25,846 bases of DNA. Source: a virus. The position numbers and the translations under genes are program-made. The DNA lies in the IMG/VR virus record IMGVR_UViG_3300034104_002635, positions 1-25,846 of that record. One strand, given 5' to 3'. The notes beneath the pieces are model-generated. The model made no database searches, was not told the DNA's origin, and was given only the letters and a program-made list of their open reading frames with translations. How positions within the stretch are numbered: position 1 is the stretch's first letter; every line of letters begins with the position of its first letter. This document shows positions 1-9,184 of this stretch, one piece after another.

Positions 1-2
1 AG

Positions 3-620
3 CTTAATCGTACCTTCGTGGGCAGCGGTACGTTCGGCGGCTCGCGCAGTGCTGAGTTCATGCGCCGTGCGGTTCGCGACACGCAGAGCGCAGCGCTGGG
101 CAAGCAGATGGAAGCGATGGCCGACGCGTATAAGTCGGGCGCTGATCTGTATGGCACCGAAGCCAGCCGTGCGCTCACAGGGGCGCAGCAGTATGCGCAG
201 TTGGGTGACACGGCTCAGCAGCAGCGCCTGCGTGAACTGTCCGGTCTGGAGTCCATCGGTGCGAAGCGTCAGGAACTGGCGCAGACGTCGGCGAATCTGG
301 CGTATGGCGACTTCGAGCGTCAGCGCGATTACCCGCTCACGCAGTTGCAGCAGTTGGCAGGCATTGGCGGCACGCCTTCGGCGCAGGGAACGGGCACGAC
401 GATCAGCAAAGAGCCGGGCACGTCTGGCTTGGGCTCCGCTCTGGGCTTGGCTGCGACGATTGCCGGCGGTCTAGGTTCTACCGGCGCGTTCGGCAAGACT
501 GGTTGGCTAACCGGCCTGTTCAAGAAAGAGGGCGGCGCGATTGAAAGCCCCGTCAAGGATGGGAAGCGTAATATTAAGAGCCCGATGCACGGGCTCGGCT
601 GGCTGAAGGATGTGCGCTGA
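3..620 (+). CDS. Phage structural / internal virion protein, 5'-truncated
   Basis: The reading frame is open to the left edge, so the start lies outside the window; the first GTG (18) is probably internal. The visible 205 residues are rich in Gln, Ala and Arg. They include a GGSRSAEF segment and a helical stretch ending in DFERQRDYPLTQLQQLAGI, a pattern I recognise from podovirus-type structural or DNA-ejection proteins. The C-terminal third is Gly/Ala-rich (possible membrane-active helix) and ends in a basic GLFKKEGG...KDGKRNIKSPMHG tail. The next gene starts on its stop codon (TGATG), so the two are translationally coupled. The structural role is from family resemblance; the exact function is unknown. 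Confidence 0.7.
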   Translation, partial: LNRTFVGSGTFGGSRSAEFMRRAVRDTQSAALGKQMEAMADAYKSGADLYGTEASRALTGAQQYAQLGDTAQQQRLRELSGLESIGAKRQELAQTSANLAYGDFERQRDYPLTQLQQLAGIGGTPSAQGTGTTISKEPGTSGLGSALGLAATIAGGLGSTGAFGKTGWLTGLFKKEGGAIESPVKDGKRNIKSPMHGLGWLKDVR

Positions 621-1966
621 TGGCACGGATGGATATTAGAAAGGCTCGCGCTCTCGCTGAGCAGATGATCATGTCCGGGCAGAATAAGGGTAAGAGCCTA
701 GAGGATCTTGTTCGTCAGATAGTTGTAGAGTCAGAGGGCGCGCCTGACACCGCCATCGGGAATGCGTTGGTGGTTGTGCCGCAAAGGTTGACGCCCGCCA
801 CCCCTGCCCCAATGCAGACGGGTATTCCGATGTTTGCACCGAAGCCGACGGCTGAGATGTTGCCCCAGCCGCAGGAGCAGGAACTGCCGGTGGCTGAGGC
901 TCCGCAGCGTGCGGCGCGTCCGTCGCGTTATCAGCCGGAACTAGACAGGGTTATGGCTAACATTGCCGTCGCTGAGCAGGCGATGGTGGGTCAGCAGCCG
1001 AACGTGACGGATCAGATTCGTCTTGGTGGATTGAAGCAGCAGGCCGAAAGGCTTGGCGCCTTGGTGCGGGCGGAGCAAAGCCCGGAAGCCGAGATCCCCG
1101 AAGAGATGCGGGCTGCTATGGAGGGCCGTCAGGCGCGTCTTACGCGGCGCGAGGAGTTGCTGGCCGAAGCCAAGGCCCGCTCGCCGTTCGAAGCTCTTCT
1201 GGCCGCTGGTGCGGCGGGGGCGCAAGGTCGTCGCGGTGAGACGGATATCGAAGCTATAACACGGGTCCTGCAGGCTGGCTTCGGCAGTTACGGGCAGGCT
1301 CGCCGTGCCGGCGAAGAGGGCGCTGAGGGCATCGCTGAAGCGCGTGATCAGGCAATGATTGACCGCTATAACATGCAGGAGCGGGCGCGTGAGGCCGCTC
1401 GTCAGCGTGCGCTTGAAATTATGGGTATCGGTGAGAAGGCTGAAGACCGGGCGGTGAGGGACGTTCGTCTCCCGATGCAGATTCGCGGTGAAGAAGCCGG
1501 GACTACGCTTGCCGAGTTCAAGGCAGCCAATGCTCCTGCGGAATTTGCACTGGATACGGCCTATAAAAAGGCTCAAATTGGTGAGCTTGGTAGCCGAGCC
1601 GGTGAACGCAAAAGAGAAATGACTGCCAATCAGGAGTACAACGCCGAGCAAAATTTCATCGCGGCTGACGAAAAAATGCGAGAGGCCCTCGAAGAGTATA
1701 GCGCAGATTACGAACAGGCTAAGGGTGTTAAAACCAGCATGGACGCAGCCAAATTTGCAAAATACAAGGCGCTTCTCAAGCGCAGAGAAGACATGCGTCG
1801 AGCTTACCAAAAGACGTTTGGCCGCCCCCCGGCTGGCGCTGGCGAGATGCTTTTGCCAGACGGCACCCCTGCTGCTCCTGCCCCGGGTCAGGGAAGGGGC
1901 GCCCCAAGCCGAACGGCGATAGCTGCTCCGACCGGTGGCGCAGGGTGGTCAGCCATTAAGTTTTAA
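620..1966 (+). CDS. Ala/Gln/Glu-rich phage virion-associated protein of unknown function
   Basis: 448 residues. The ATG overlaps the preceding TGA by one base (TGATG), with AAGGA about nine bases upstream. An N-terminal charged helix is followed by a Pro/Ala-rich linker (about residues 50-105). Then come long Glu/Arg/Ala-rich helices likely to form coiled coils (about 105-390) and a Gly/Pro-rich C-terminal tail. No enzyme motif is visible. It lies between two virion-type proteins, so a role in the internal core or tail complex is inferred from position. The segment from about 1550 to 1800 is visibly less GC-rich than its surroundings. Confidence 0.68.
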   Translation: MARMDIRKARALAEQMIMSGQNKGKSLEDLVRQIVVESEGAPDTAIGNALVVVPQRLTPATPAPMQTGIPMFAPKPTAEMLPQPQEQELPVAEAPQRAARPSRYQPELDRVMANIAVAEQAMVGQQPNVTDQIRLGGLKQQAERLGALVRAEQSPEAEIPEEMRAAMEGRQARLTRREELLAEAKARSPFEALLAAGAAGAQGRRGETDIEAITRVLQAGFGSYGQARRAGEEGAEGIAEARDQAMIDRYNMQERAREAARQRALEIMGIGEKAEDRAVRDVRLPMQIRGEEAGTTLAEFKAANAPAEFALDTAYKKAQIGELGSRAGERKREMTANQEYNAEQNFIAADEKMREALEEYSADYEQAKGVKTSMDAAKFAKYKALLKRREDMRRAYQKTFGRPPAGAGEMLLPDGTPAAPAPGQGRGAPSRTAIAAPTGGAGWSAIKF

Positions 1967-1980
1967 TATAGGGTCCGGGC

Positions 1981-4900
1981 ATGCCTAGGTTCCGCGTTAA
2001 GTCCCCAGATGGAACAATGTATGAGGTGAATGCACCTGAAGGGGCGACCCAGCAGGATGCTATCGCATACGTGCAGGCAAATGCTTCGAGCATTCCGAAA
2101 GCTGAAACCTCCGTCCTCCGTGACGTGGGTGGCGCGCTCGTGCGCGGCGCTGGTCAGATCGTATCTCTTCCCGGCCAGCTTGCCGGCCTTGTTACCGGCG
2201 ACATGGACAACATCTCTACGCGCGCCGGTCGGTCTGTCGAGGAGTTCGGCGAAGAGCTTCAGACGGAGGCTTTCCGTGAGCGCCAGCGCCAGCAGGCGGC
2301 GCGCGTTGAAGAGGCCGGGAAGGAAGGCTTCCTCTCTGGCTTCGGGCAACAGGCCAAAGAACTACTGACGGATCCTCTGTCGCTGGCTGCTGGCATCGCA
2401 CAGACGGCGCCGGCTATGATCGGTACGGGCGGCGCTGGCCTTGCTGGTCGCGCTCTGGCTGGACGTCTGATTGGCCAGCAGGCAGCAAAGCGTGGCGCTC
2501 TGGTAGGCGCTGCCACTGGCGAGTCGGCCATCGTTGGTGGCGACGCGGCGCAGGCTACCTATGACCGCGTGAGCCAGATGCCGCAGGAAGTGGTGGCACG
2601 CTCAGACGCATATCAGGCAGCCATCGCTGAAGGGGCAACACCTGAAGAGGCGCGCAATGCTGCGGCTATCTCTGCTGCCCGTCGCGCTGCCGCAGTCGCC
2701 GCTCCGATTGCTGCCGCCACTGGGCCGCTTGGTCTTGAAGCCGCGCTGTTGACCGGTGGCGTGCGTCGGGGTGTTCTTCGCGGCGGTGCTGAAGGTGCCA
2801 TTCGTGAAGGCGGCACGGAAGTCGTTCAGGAAACCGGGCAGGGCGTTGCTGAGAACATCGGCGCGCAGGCCATCGATCCGAACGTCGCATTGACCGAAGA
2901 TCTCGGCGGGCGCGCGGCTGCTGGCCTGATCCTTGGCGGCACGATGGGTGGTGGAGCAGGCGCTATTAGCGGGCTGCGTGGGCCGGAAGCTGAGCCGGAA
3001 GCTGAGCCGCCTCCTCCGCCGCCGCCCCCGGCTGGGGAGCCTGAACCTGAGCTTGGCGTCCCGGCTACGCCGTTCGGCGCTCCTCCCGCCTCTGAGCCGC
3101 CGCCGTCTCGCCCTGCTGGTGAGACCGTTACGATTGAAGACGACGAAGTAACTATTGAATATCCGGATGGCAGGCTTGAGACCATCCCCCGTGAGGAGTG
3201 GGATGCAAGACAGAAGGCGGCTGCTCCTCCGGTTGAAACGCCTGCCGCTGAGCCTGTGGCTGAACCGGTCGCTGAGCCTGTGGCTGAGCCTGTGGCTGAG
3301 CCTGTGGCAGCAGCTGTGCCAGAGCCGACGACAGAACCCGCGCCCAGCCCTAACAACACGGAAAAGCGTTCGCAGGTTGGCGTTGTTACGTTCGATCAGA
3401 AATCCGGCATTGGGCAGGTGCCTTACAATCAGAACGTAGACTACAGAGGCTTCACGGCGATGATGAGGCCGTCGAAGTTCCTTGAGCTTGGCGCCGATCT
3501 GGAGGCGCCTCTGCAGAGCAGCCTTGATTATCTCACCAAGGAAATCTCTTCAGGGAAACCTGTAGGCTCTCCATTCTTGATTGTAGATTTTGAAACGGGC
3601 AAGGTCAGCGGTCACGACGGTCGCCATCGCATGACGGTGATTCGGGATCTCAATAACGATCAACCCGTCCCGGTCCATTTTTTTGGAAAGGGAGAGCAGC
3701 GGGCAAGGTCTCTCGACGCTGACAAGATTCGCTCATTTGCCGCCAACCTGACCAGCGAGAACGGTCGTCCGTCTGCTGACAATTTTTCTGAAGCGTTTCT
3801 GCAGGGGACGACCGTTGGTGCTACACCCTCCGCGCCTTCCACTGAACCCGTGTCTAGGTATGCATCGGTCGAAACGCCTTCTGGTCCGATTGATATAACG
3901 CCTCCGAAGGGATCCATATCTGCCACTCCGATTGAGGACGTCGAGCCGATCACGCCTGAGCAGTTCGCCGCTGCGGAGACTGCGACCGCTCAAATTCAAA
4001 AGATGATTGCCGGCAAGACGATGCAGCAGGTGGCGCGCGAACTGGGTCAGAATGCCATCCTCGACACCACTCGCACCATCATGCCGCGTGTTGCAAACAT
4101 TTTGGATGAGTTCGAGAAAGTTGGTATCCAGCTTCGCATTGGCGTTCAGACTAAGGGCAAGCAGGGCCTGCCCGGCATTCAGCTTAAAACGACTGAGCGG
4201 GGTCAGACTTCTTGGCGATTGCGGGAACCGTCGGTGAGCGTCGTTGTGGGCGGCATGGATGCGATTATCCCCGGCACAGCTGAAAGAACTCTGGCTCACG
4301 AGCTTATCCACGCGGTTACTATACTTGCGATTGATAAGGCGGATAAACTCCCTCCCAACTCTGAAATCAGCAAGGCGGTTAAAGATTTGAAGGCCCTGTC
4401 TAGGGTCGTTGCAAAGAGGATGCGTGAAGACGAGAAAGCTGGGACGCTTGGATGGACTAAGAAGTTTAGGCTTTACCGTCAAGATCCCAACGAGATACTC
4501 GCGTGGGGCCTGACTGACAGCAATTTTCAGAACTATCTGAAGACCATCCCGACCAAGACGGGCAATGCGTTCACCGACTTCGTGCGCTACATCGGTAAAC
4601 TGCTTGGCGTGGGTCCAAAAGATCAGAACGCACTCGCTCGGCTGATTGAGATTTCTGACAGGATCATTCCAGAAAGTCAGGCGGGGATTGCTGATGTGAC
4701 CGCTGGCGTTGTGGCGTCTGCAGTTGAGTTTGGGGGGATTCCGTCATCACCCCCTTCGCCCACGCCGCCATCACCCCCGCCTCCTCCGCAGCAGCCCCCG
4801 CCGCCACCTCCTCCGCAGCAGCCTCCGCCGCAGCAGCCTGCCCCGTCGCCGCCGCCTCCCATCACTCCGACCAAAGAGACGCGCGTCGAAGGGTGGGCCC

Positions 4901-7653
4901 GCAAGATCGTCGACCGCTTCGAACGTCTGCGCGTAGTGCAAAACCTTGGCCAGCTGCGCGCTGGCATCGAGGGTTTCTACGAGGCTGCCCGCAAGTTCGA
5001 TAGCCGTGCCGGTGAACTGATGGCGAAGTTCAACCGGGACTACTTCCAGCCCATTGAAAAGATCATGAAGGAGGCTGGGCTCAATCTGGAGACGGTCGAC
5101 GCCTTCCTCTATGCCCGCGCCGCGCCGGCTCGTAACGCGCGCCTGAAGGCTAAGGCAGAGAACGAGATCCGCGCCAAGATGGAGAACAAAATCCGCACAG
5201 AGATGGAGGCTGATGGCGCTGCCGAAGCTGACATTCAAGCGGCCATCGCTGACGCGGATGCTGACATTCAGGCGGCGATTGCAAAGGCCGCAGCCGATGG
5301 CAAGATTCCTGAAGCCGGCTCCGGCATGACCACGCAGGAAGCCACCGACATCATGAACGGCTTCCGGGGTCAGGATTACTTCCCGGCCCTTGAGCGCATC
5401 GGCGAGATCTTCAACCGTGCCAACAAGGAGCGGATGGAGAATAACATCCAGCGCGGCCTCGTGTCCCGTGAGATCGGCGAGCAGCTGCTGCGCGAAGAGC
5501 CAGACTACGTCCCGATGAAGGGCTTTGTCTTCGACGAGAACCTGACTGAGCCCGCTGAGGACTTCGAGGACGTGATGGGCTACGGCGGCAGCGGCTTCGG
5601 TGTCAGCGTCCGCGAGTGGTACGATACGCGCGGTCGCACCAGTCTGGGCTTCTCTCCGCTTGGCACGTTTGTCTCCGACGTGGGCACGTCCATCGTTCGC
5701 GGCGAGCGCAACCGCGTTGGCCAGAAGCTGATGACGTTCTTCATCGATAACCCGTCTGAGTCGTGGAAGGTGTTCAGCTATCGGAACCCGCCGCGTAATC
5801 GGAACGGCGACATCCAGCGCCCGTCGCCGTTTGACCCGAACTTCATGGTGGTGAAGCGCGGCGGCGACACGTTCTACCTGCGCATCGATGACCCCCTGTT
5901 GGCGAAGGCTGCGAAGAACCTGAACCCGCAGCAGATGAACTCGCTCCTGCAGATTTCGAGCAACCTGACGCGCATGCTGTCACGCTCGTTCACGACGGCG
6001 AACCCGGACTTCTTCGTGCCGAACGTCTTCCGCGATCTGCAGTCCGCGGCGCTGAACCTTGGTGCTGAGGCGCCCGGTCTGCTGAAGGCGTTCAGGGATA
6101 AGATTAAGGACGGCAAGGCATTCCGTAGTGTCGCCGCCTTCGAGTATGGCCGTGAGGGTGGAGATCCCGCGCTGCGCGAACTGTACGAGCAGTTCAAACT
6201 CGACGGTGGATCGGTGTCGTGGGTGCAGCGCGAGACGCCGCAAGAGGCCGCGGCTCGGATCCAGAAGGATCTGAAGACGGTCAATGACAGCCTGAAGGAT
6301 TTGAAGGACGCCCGCAGCGCCAAGCAGGCTATCGAAGCTGTGTGGAATCCGACCGGCAAGGGCTTCCGCGCGATGGTTGGCGCCCTCGAAAGCACCAACG
6401 CCACCTTCGAAAACAGTGTCCGCTTCGCCGCTTACAGGGCGGCGCTCGAAATCGGCATGAGCCGTGATCAGGCGGCTATGATTTCCCGTGAGGCGACCGT
6501 GGACTTCAACCGTCGGGGCGAGGCCGGCGCTCTGCTGAACGCTCTGTACGCCTTCTTCAATGCCGGCATTCAGGGTAGTGTCCGCACCGCGCGGGCGCTG
6601 TCGAACAACCCGTTGAAGACCGGCAAGCTGTCCACCACGCAGGCGGCGCTGCTCGGCATGATGACCACGGCTGCCACGCTGGCAGCTGCGAACGCGGCCA
6701 TGTCCGACGAGGACGACGACGGCAAGCTCTTCTGGGACAAGATCCCGGACTACGAGAAAGAGCGCAACCTCATCATCATGAACCCGCTGGATGGGAAGAC
6801 CTATACCAAGATCCCGATGCCCTACGGCTTTGGCTTCTTCCCGTATCTGGCAACCCGGACGATGGATGCCGCCCGTCGCGGTGACGATCTCGGCGCTGTC
6901 GGTCTGGACATAGCAACTGCCGGCCTTGGCAACTTCTCGCCAGTGCAGTTCAGTGCCGGCAACATCCCCAGTTCGATTGCCCGCGCGGCAACGCCGACGA
7001 TGGGCAAGCCGTTCGTTGAACTCATGCTCAACGAGAACTTCATGGGCAAGCCGATCTACAATGAGCCGTTCGACAAGGGTCAGTCCTACGCCTCTGTCGC
7101 CCGGTTCAATACGCCCGAAGGATATAAAGAACTGTCCCAGTTCCTGAACGACATCAGCGGCGGAGAGGGTAAGCTCAAGGGCAACCTGAATGCCCCTGCT
7201 GAGAGCTTCGAATACCTCACAGAGTTTGCCTTCGGTGGCGTGACCAATCTGGCCAAGTCACTCTATCGGACGGGCGAAGAGGGTGATGCCGTGGCCGCTC
7301 CTGTGGTTCGTCGCCTTGTTGGCCAGCCGGGTAAGGGGCGCAACGTGGGCGAGTATTACGAGCGCGAAGAGCGGGCACGCGTCGTGAACCAGCAGATGAA
7401 GGAACTGACCGGTCTTGAGAGGCGTGCGCTGATCGAGAAGTTCCCGGCGGAAACCAATCCGCGTGTCCAGTCGGCCTTGACCGCTACCCGCTCTGCGGTT
7501 CGTAAACTGAACGAAGAGCGCAAGCGCATTCGGAATCTGGACATCGATGAGGGCGTGAAGGCTGAGCGCCTTGAGGCTCTTCGGGAGCGCACCGATGCGG
7601 AGTTCGTGCGCTTCAACCGGATCTACAATCAGGTGGAGCAGGCGACCCGTTAA
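1981..7653 (+). CDS. Giant polyvalent internal virion protein (ParB-like, HEXXH zincin and LPD38-like regions)
   Basis: 1890 residues. The N-terminus (1-35) matches the 'MPxFxVxxPDGxxYxVxAPEGA' opening of phage internal virion proteins. Ala/Gly-rich hydrophobic stretches follow (about 128-168 and 310-330). A Pro/Glu linker includes five AEPV repeats (423-442). A ParB/sulfiredoxin-like region (about 460-590) has the motif GHDGRHR at 544-550. Next is a zinc-metallopeptidase motif HELIH at 773-777 with a candidate third ligand E838 in DPNEILAW. A second Pro/Gln-rich linker (921-965) leads to long helices and an LPD38-like region (about 1315-1575). Such 'polyvalent' proteins are packaged in podovirus heads and ejected with DNA, and the peptidase may act in the envelope or host. 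Domain identities are from motif reading; catalytic activity is inferred. Confidence 0.82.
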   Translation: MPRFRVKSPDGTMYEVNAPEGATQQDAIAYVQANASSIPKAETSVLRDVGGALVRGAGQIVSLPGQLAGLVTGDMDNISTRAGRSVEEFGEELQTEAFRERQRQQAARVEEAGKEGFLSGFGQQAKELLTDPLSLAAGIAQTAPAMIGTGGAGLAGRALAGRLIGQQAAKRGALVGAATGESAIVGGDAAQATYDRVSQMPQEVVARSDAYQAAIAEGATPEEARNAAAISAARRAAAVAAPIAAATGPLGLEAALLTGGVRRGVLRGGAEGAIREGGTEVVQETGQGVAENIGAQAIDPNVALTEDLGGRAAAGLILGGTMGGGAGAISGLRGPEAEPEAEPPPPPPPPAGEPEPELGVPATPFGAPPASEPPPSRPAGETVTIEDDEVTIEYPDGRLETIPREEWDARQKAAAPPVETPAAEPVAEPVAEPVAEPVAEPVAAAVPEPTTEPAPSPNNTEKRSQVGVVTFDQKSGIGQVPYNQNVDYRGFTAMMRPSKFLELGADLEAPLQSSLDYLTKEISSGKPVGSPFLIVDFETGKVSGHDGRHRMTVIRDLNNDQPVPVHFFGKGEQRARSLDADKIRSFAANLTSENGRPSADNFSEAFLQGTTVGATPSAPSTEPVSRYASVETPSGPIDITPPKGSISATPIEDVEPITPEQFAAAETATAQIQKMIAGKTMQQVARELGQNAILDTTRTIMPRVANILDEFEKVGIQLRIGVQTKGKQGLPGIQLKTTERGQTSWRLREPSVSVVVGGMDAIIPGTAERTLAHELIHAVTILAIDKADKLPPNSEISKAVKDLKALSRVVAKRMREDEKAGTLGWTKKFRLYRQDPNEILAWGLTDSNFQNYLKTIPTKTGNAFTDFVRYIGKLLGVGPKDQNALARLIEISDRIIPESQAGIADVTAGVVASAVEFGGIPSSPPSPTPPSPPPPPQQPPPPPPPQQPPPQQPAPSPPPPITPTKETRVEGWARKIVDRFERLRVVQNLGQLRAGIEGFYEAARKFDSRAGELMAKFNRDYFQPIEKIMKEAGLNLETVDAFLYARAAPARNARLKAKAENEIRAKMENKIRTEMEADGAAEADIQAAIADADADIQAAIAKAAADGKIPEAGSGMTTQEATDIMNGFRGQDYFPALERIGEIFNRANKERMENNIQRGLVSREIGEQLLREEPDYVPMKGFVFDENLTEPAEDFEDVMGYGGSGFGVSVREWYDTRGRTSLGFSPLGTFVSDVGTSIVRGERNRVGQKLMTFFIDNPSESWKVFSYRNPPRNRNGDIQRPSPFDPNFMVVKRGGDTFYLRIDDPLLAKAAKNLNPQQMNSLLQISSNLTRMLSRSFTTANPDFFVPNVFRDLQSAALNLGAEAPGLLKAFRDKIKDGKAFRSVAAFEYGREGGDPALRELYEQFKLDGGSVSWVQRETPQEAAARIQKDLKTVNDSLKDLKDARSAKQAIEAVWNPTGKGFRAMVGALESTNATFENSVRFAAYRAALEIGMSRDQAAMISREATVDFNRRGEAGALLNALYAFFNAGIQGSVRTARALSNNPLKTGKLSTTQAALLGMMTTAATLAAANAAMSDEDDDGKLFWDKIPDYEKERNLIIMNPLDGKTYTKIPMPYGFGFFPYLATRTMDAARRGDDLGAVGLDIATAGLGNFSPVQFSAGNIPSSIARAATPTMGKPFVELMLNENFMGKPIYNEPFDKGQSYASVARFNTPEGYKELSQFLNDISGGEGKLKGNLNAPAESFEYLTEFAFGGVTNLAKSLYRTGEEGDAVAAPVVRRLVGQPGKGRNVGEYYEREERARVVNQQMKELTGLERRALIEKFPAETNPRVQSALTATRSAVRKLNEERKRIRNLDIDEGVKAERLEALRERTDAEFVRFNRIYNQVEQATR
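3247..3309 (+). repeat. In-frame tandem repeat encoding AEPV units
   Basis: Five consecutive 12-base units of the type GCTGAGCCTGTG encode AEPV repeats inside the Pro/Glu linker of the giant virion protein. Units differ only at synonymous positions, indicating recent slippage or unequal recombination in a flexible linker. Confidence 0.85.
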
Positions 7654-7664
7654 GGCCGCCTGCT
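7637..7664. terminator. Hairpin at the convergent junction, possible terminator
   Basis: Perfect 8-bp stem AGCAGGCG / CGCCTGCT with a 12-base loop, overlapping the stop codon of the giant virion gene (7651-7653). On the + strand it is followed by only two further T residues, so termination would be modest. It sits 11 bases from the stop of the convergent gene, the expected place for a shared terminator. Confidence 0.5.
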
Positions 7665-7675
7665 TTCACGGTAAC

Positions 7676-7978
7676 CTAAAATGGAATCGAATCCTCCTCG
7701 ACCGGGCGCTGCGGTGCTGGCTGCCGCTGAGCGGGTGCTGCTGACCGCTGCTGGGCGGGCTGAGCGCCGTCCTGCTTGGGCTCATACATCGATACGATGA
7801 TGCTCTCGCGGCCATCGTTGCCGCCGACACCAGCAGGATTAAACGTGCGGTCGAGCAGGATGTAGGGGCCGTTCTGCCCATCCATCACGACGCCGACATT
7901 CTTGAAGCGGCCTTTGGTCTGGCCTTGGCCGTCAGTGTATTCGCCAACCTTGACGACCAGATCGTATTTCTTACCCAT
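7676..7978 (-). CDS. SSB-like protein with acidic C-terminal tip
   Basis: 100 residues. The N-terminal 65 residues form a beta-rich region (KYDLVVKVGEY...GPYILLDRTFNPAG). A Gln/Ala/Pro-rich disordered linker follows, and the protein ends in EEDSIPF. That tail closely resembles the acidic tip that bacterial SSBs use to dock partner proteins (DDDIPF in E. coli). It is much shorter than canonical SSB (about 150-180 aa) and lacks an obvious classic OB signature, so it may be a divergent phage SSB. It is the last gene of the leftward operon, right after recT (the stop of recT is 11 bases upstream; GAGGAGAG Shine-Dalgarno before the ATG). This supports a role in single-strand handling during recombination and replication. 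Confidence 0.72.
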   Translation of the reverse strand: MGKKYDLVVKVGEYTDGQGQTKGRFKNVGVVMDGQNGPYILLDRTFNPAGVGGNDGRESIIVSMYEPKQDGAQPAQQRSAAPAQRQPAPQRPVEEDSIPF

Positions 7979-7989
7979 TCACTCTCTCC

Positions 7990-9030
7990 TCAGTTAAACA
8001 GTTTGCGCAGCTTCAAGGCGCCGCGCGGTGCCATCAGTTCGGCTTCGTCGAGATAGCCGTTGTGCAGATCTCGCCACTCGCCACGCTCTTCCGGTGTCAG
8101 CTTCGCGACGATTTCGCATGCGGCCTCGCACCATTCATCCCAATCGACCATGTCGCCTTCTTCCTGCGGCTCCAGAATGTCGATGTGGAGTTCCTTCTTC
8201 TGGCGCGGTGCTGCCGTTGTCTTGGCGGCCAGCTTCTCTTCGAGGCTCTGCACCTGCACTTCCGCGACCGGGGTCTCATCGAAGTCCGTGATATCGATCT
8301 CGCTGCCGGCATACTCGTCAGCTTCGACCACGCCTTCCGCCTGATTGTCCACGGCCACAGCGCGCTGCGCTTCGGTCGAGAGCGGCATGTACTTGCTGGC
8401 CCGGCGGACAACGGTCTTGCGCCACATCTCGGCTTCGTCCGTCTTCCACGGGCCGACGATGTTGCCGTCCTTGGTCTTGGCCGATGAGCGGTCACGGATG
8501 GCAAGGATCTGTTCCTTGCTCATCACCTCGAACTGGGTCTCGCCGTTCTTCAGCTTCCACACGCAGTAGGCACCGACCATCGCGCCGCGGTTGGACAGGC
8601 CGTGCTTGTGGACGATGCTGGAGTCCAGACCTTCTACAACCTCGAACAGATCGTTCTCGTGAACCAGCCGGCTCTCGATCTTCAGCACCTCACCCGACTG
8701 CATGGCCAGCTTCATCAGGCCCTTATAGCGGGGCCGGAATTGCGCCACGTTCTTCTTCAGGCGGCCATCCCACACCTTCAGGATGTCTGCCTCACCCATG
8801 TTCTTGTTGAGGCTCAGGCCCAGTTCTGCGGCGCTCAGGCACGCCTTCAGCAGCGAGCCACGGTCGCACTCCAGCAGATCCATGTTGTCGGCCACAGCGG
8901 CGACGACGATGCCTTGAAACTTATCGACGGTCATGGCCTGCGGAAGCAGGCTGCGCAGGTGGCTCTCGCGCATGGCGAGCTCCTGCTTGAACCGATCCAT
9001 CGGTTTGGCCGGGAGGTTACTTGTTTGCAT
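7990..9030 (-). CDS. recT: RecT-family single-strand annealing recombinase
   Basis: 346 residues. It shows the RecT core: a helical N-terminus, then ACLSAAELGLSLNK (about 63-76), FRPRYKGLMKLAMQSG (about 98-113), the V.END.FEV segment with a following histidine, and EMWRKTVVRRASKYMPLS, the usual C-terminal end of the fold. RecT proteins bind ssDNA and anneal complementary strands together with a partner exonuclease; that partner (YqaJ-type) lies just upstream, and an SSB-like gene just downstream. The last 120 residues are acidic and variable. The ATG lies inside the 3' end of the small gene before it (14-base overlap), implying translational coupling. Confidence 0.93.
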   Translation of the reverse strand: MQTSNLPAKPMDRFKQELAMRESHLRSLLPQAMTVDKFQGIVVAAVADNMDLLECDRGSLLKACLSAAELGLSLNKNMGEADILKVWDGRLKKNVAQFRPRYKGLMKLAMQSGEVLKIESRLVHENDLFEVVEGLDSSIVHKHGLSNRGAMVGAYCVWKLKNGETQFEVMSKEQILAIRDRSSAKTKDGNIVGPWKTDEAEMWRKTVVRRASKYMPLSTEAQRAVAVDNQAEGVVEADEYAGSEIDITDFDETPVAEVQVQSLEEKLAAKTTAAPRQKKELHIDILEPQEEGDMVDWDEWCEAACEIVAKLTPEERGEWRDLHNGYLDEAELMAPRGALKLRKLFN

Positions 9031-9184
9031 TGTTCTGCTCCTCTTCCATGTCTTCGATCATGAGTTCAATCGCGCGCTCAACGGTGGCGCGCAGGGTGGG
9101 CTTGAGCGGGTGGCGTGCAGCCACTGAGCGCAGCTTGCCCAGCAGTTCGCGGTTTACCCGCATCATCACGTCTTCTTTCTTCAC
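9017..9184 (-). CDS. 55-aa helical (possibly ribbon-helix-helix) DNA-binding candidate between exo and recT
   Basis: A short gene starting with GTG at 9184, whose first bases overlap the TGA of the exonuclease gene (GTGA), and whose stop lies 14 bases inside recT. The product starts VKKEDVMMRVNRELLGKL and continues with a second helix LRATVERAIELMIEDMEEE. A short strand-like start (VMMRVN) followed by two amphipathic helices fits an Arc/MetJ-like ribbon-helix-helix fold. Tight overlap at both ends and a codon pattern like its neighbours support a real gene. It could autoregulate the recombination genes or bridge exonuclease and RecT; both are inference. Confidence 0.66.
   Translation of the reverse strand: MKKEDVMMRVNRELLGKLRSVAARHPLKPTLRATVERAIELMIEDMEEEQNNANK

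Noticed and set aside
941-1810. 289-codon - strand open frame
   Set aside because: Shadow of the 448-aa virion gene; no ribosome site and opposite to the late transcription.
2826-3359. 177-codon - strand frame with Ala/Thr/Gly/Ser repeats
   Set aside because: The repeats are the complement of the AEPV and Pro-rich linkers of the giant virion gene.
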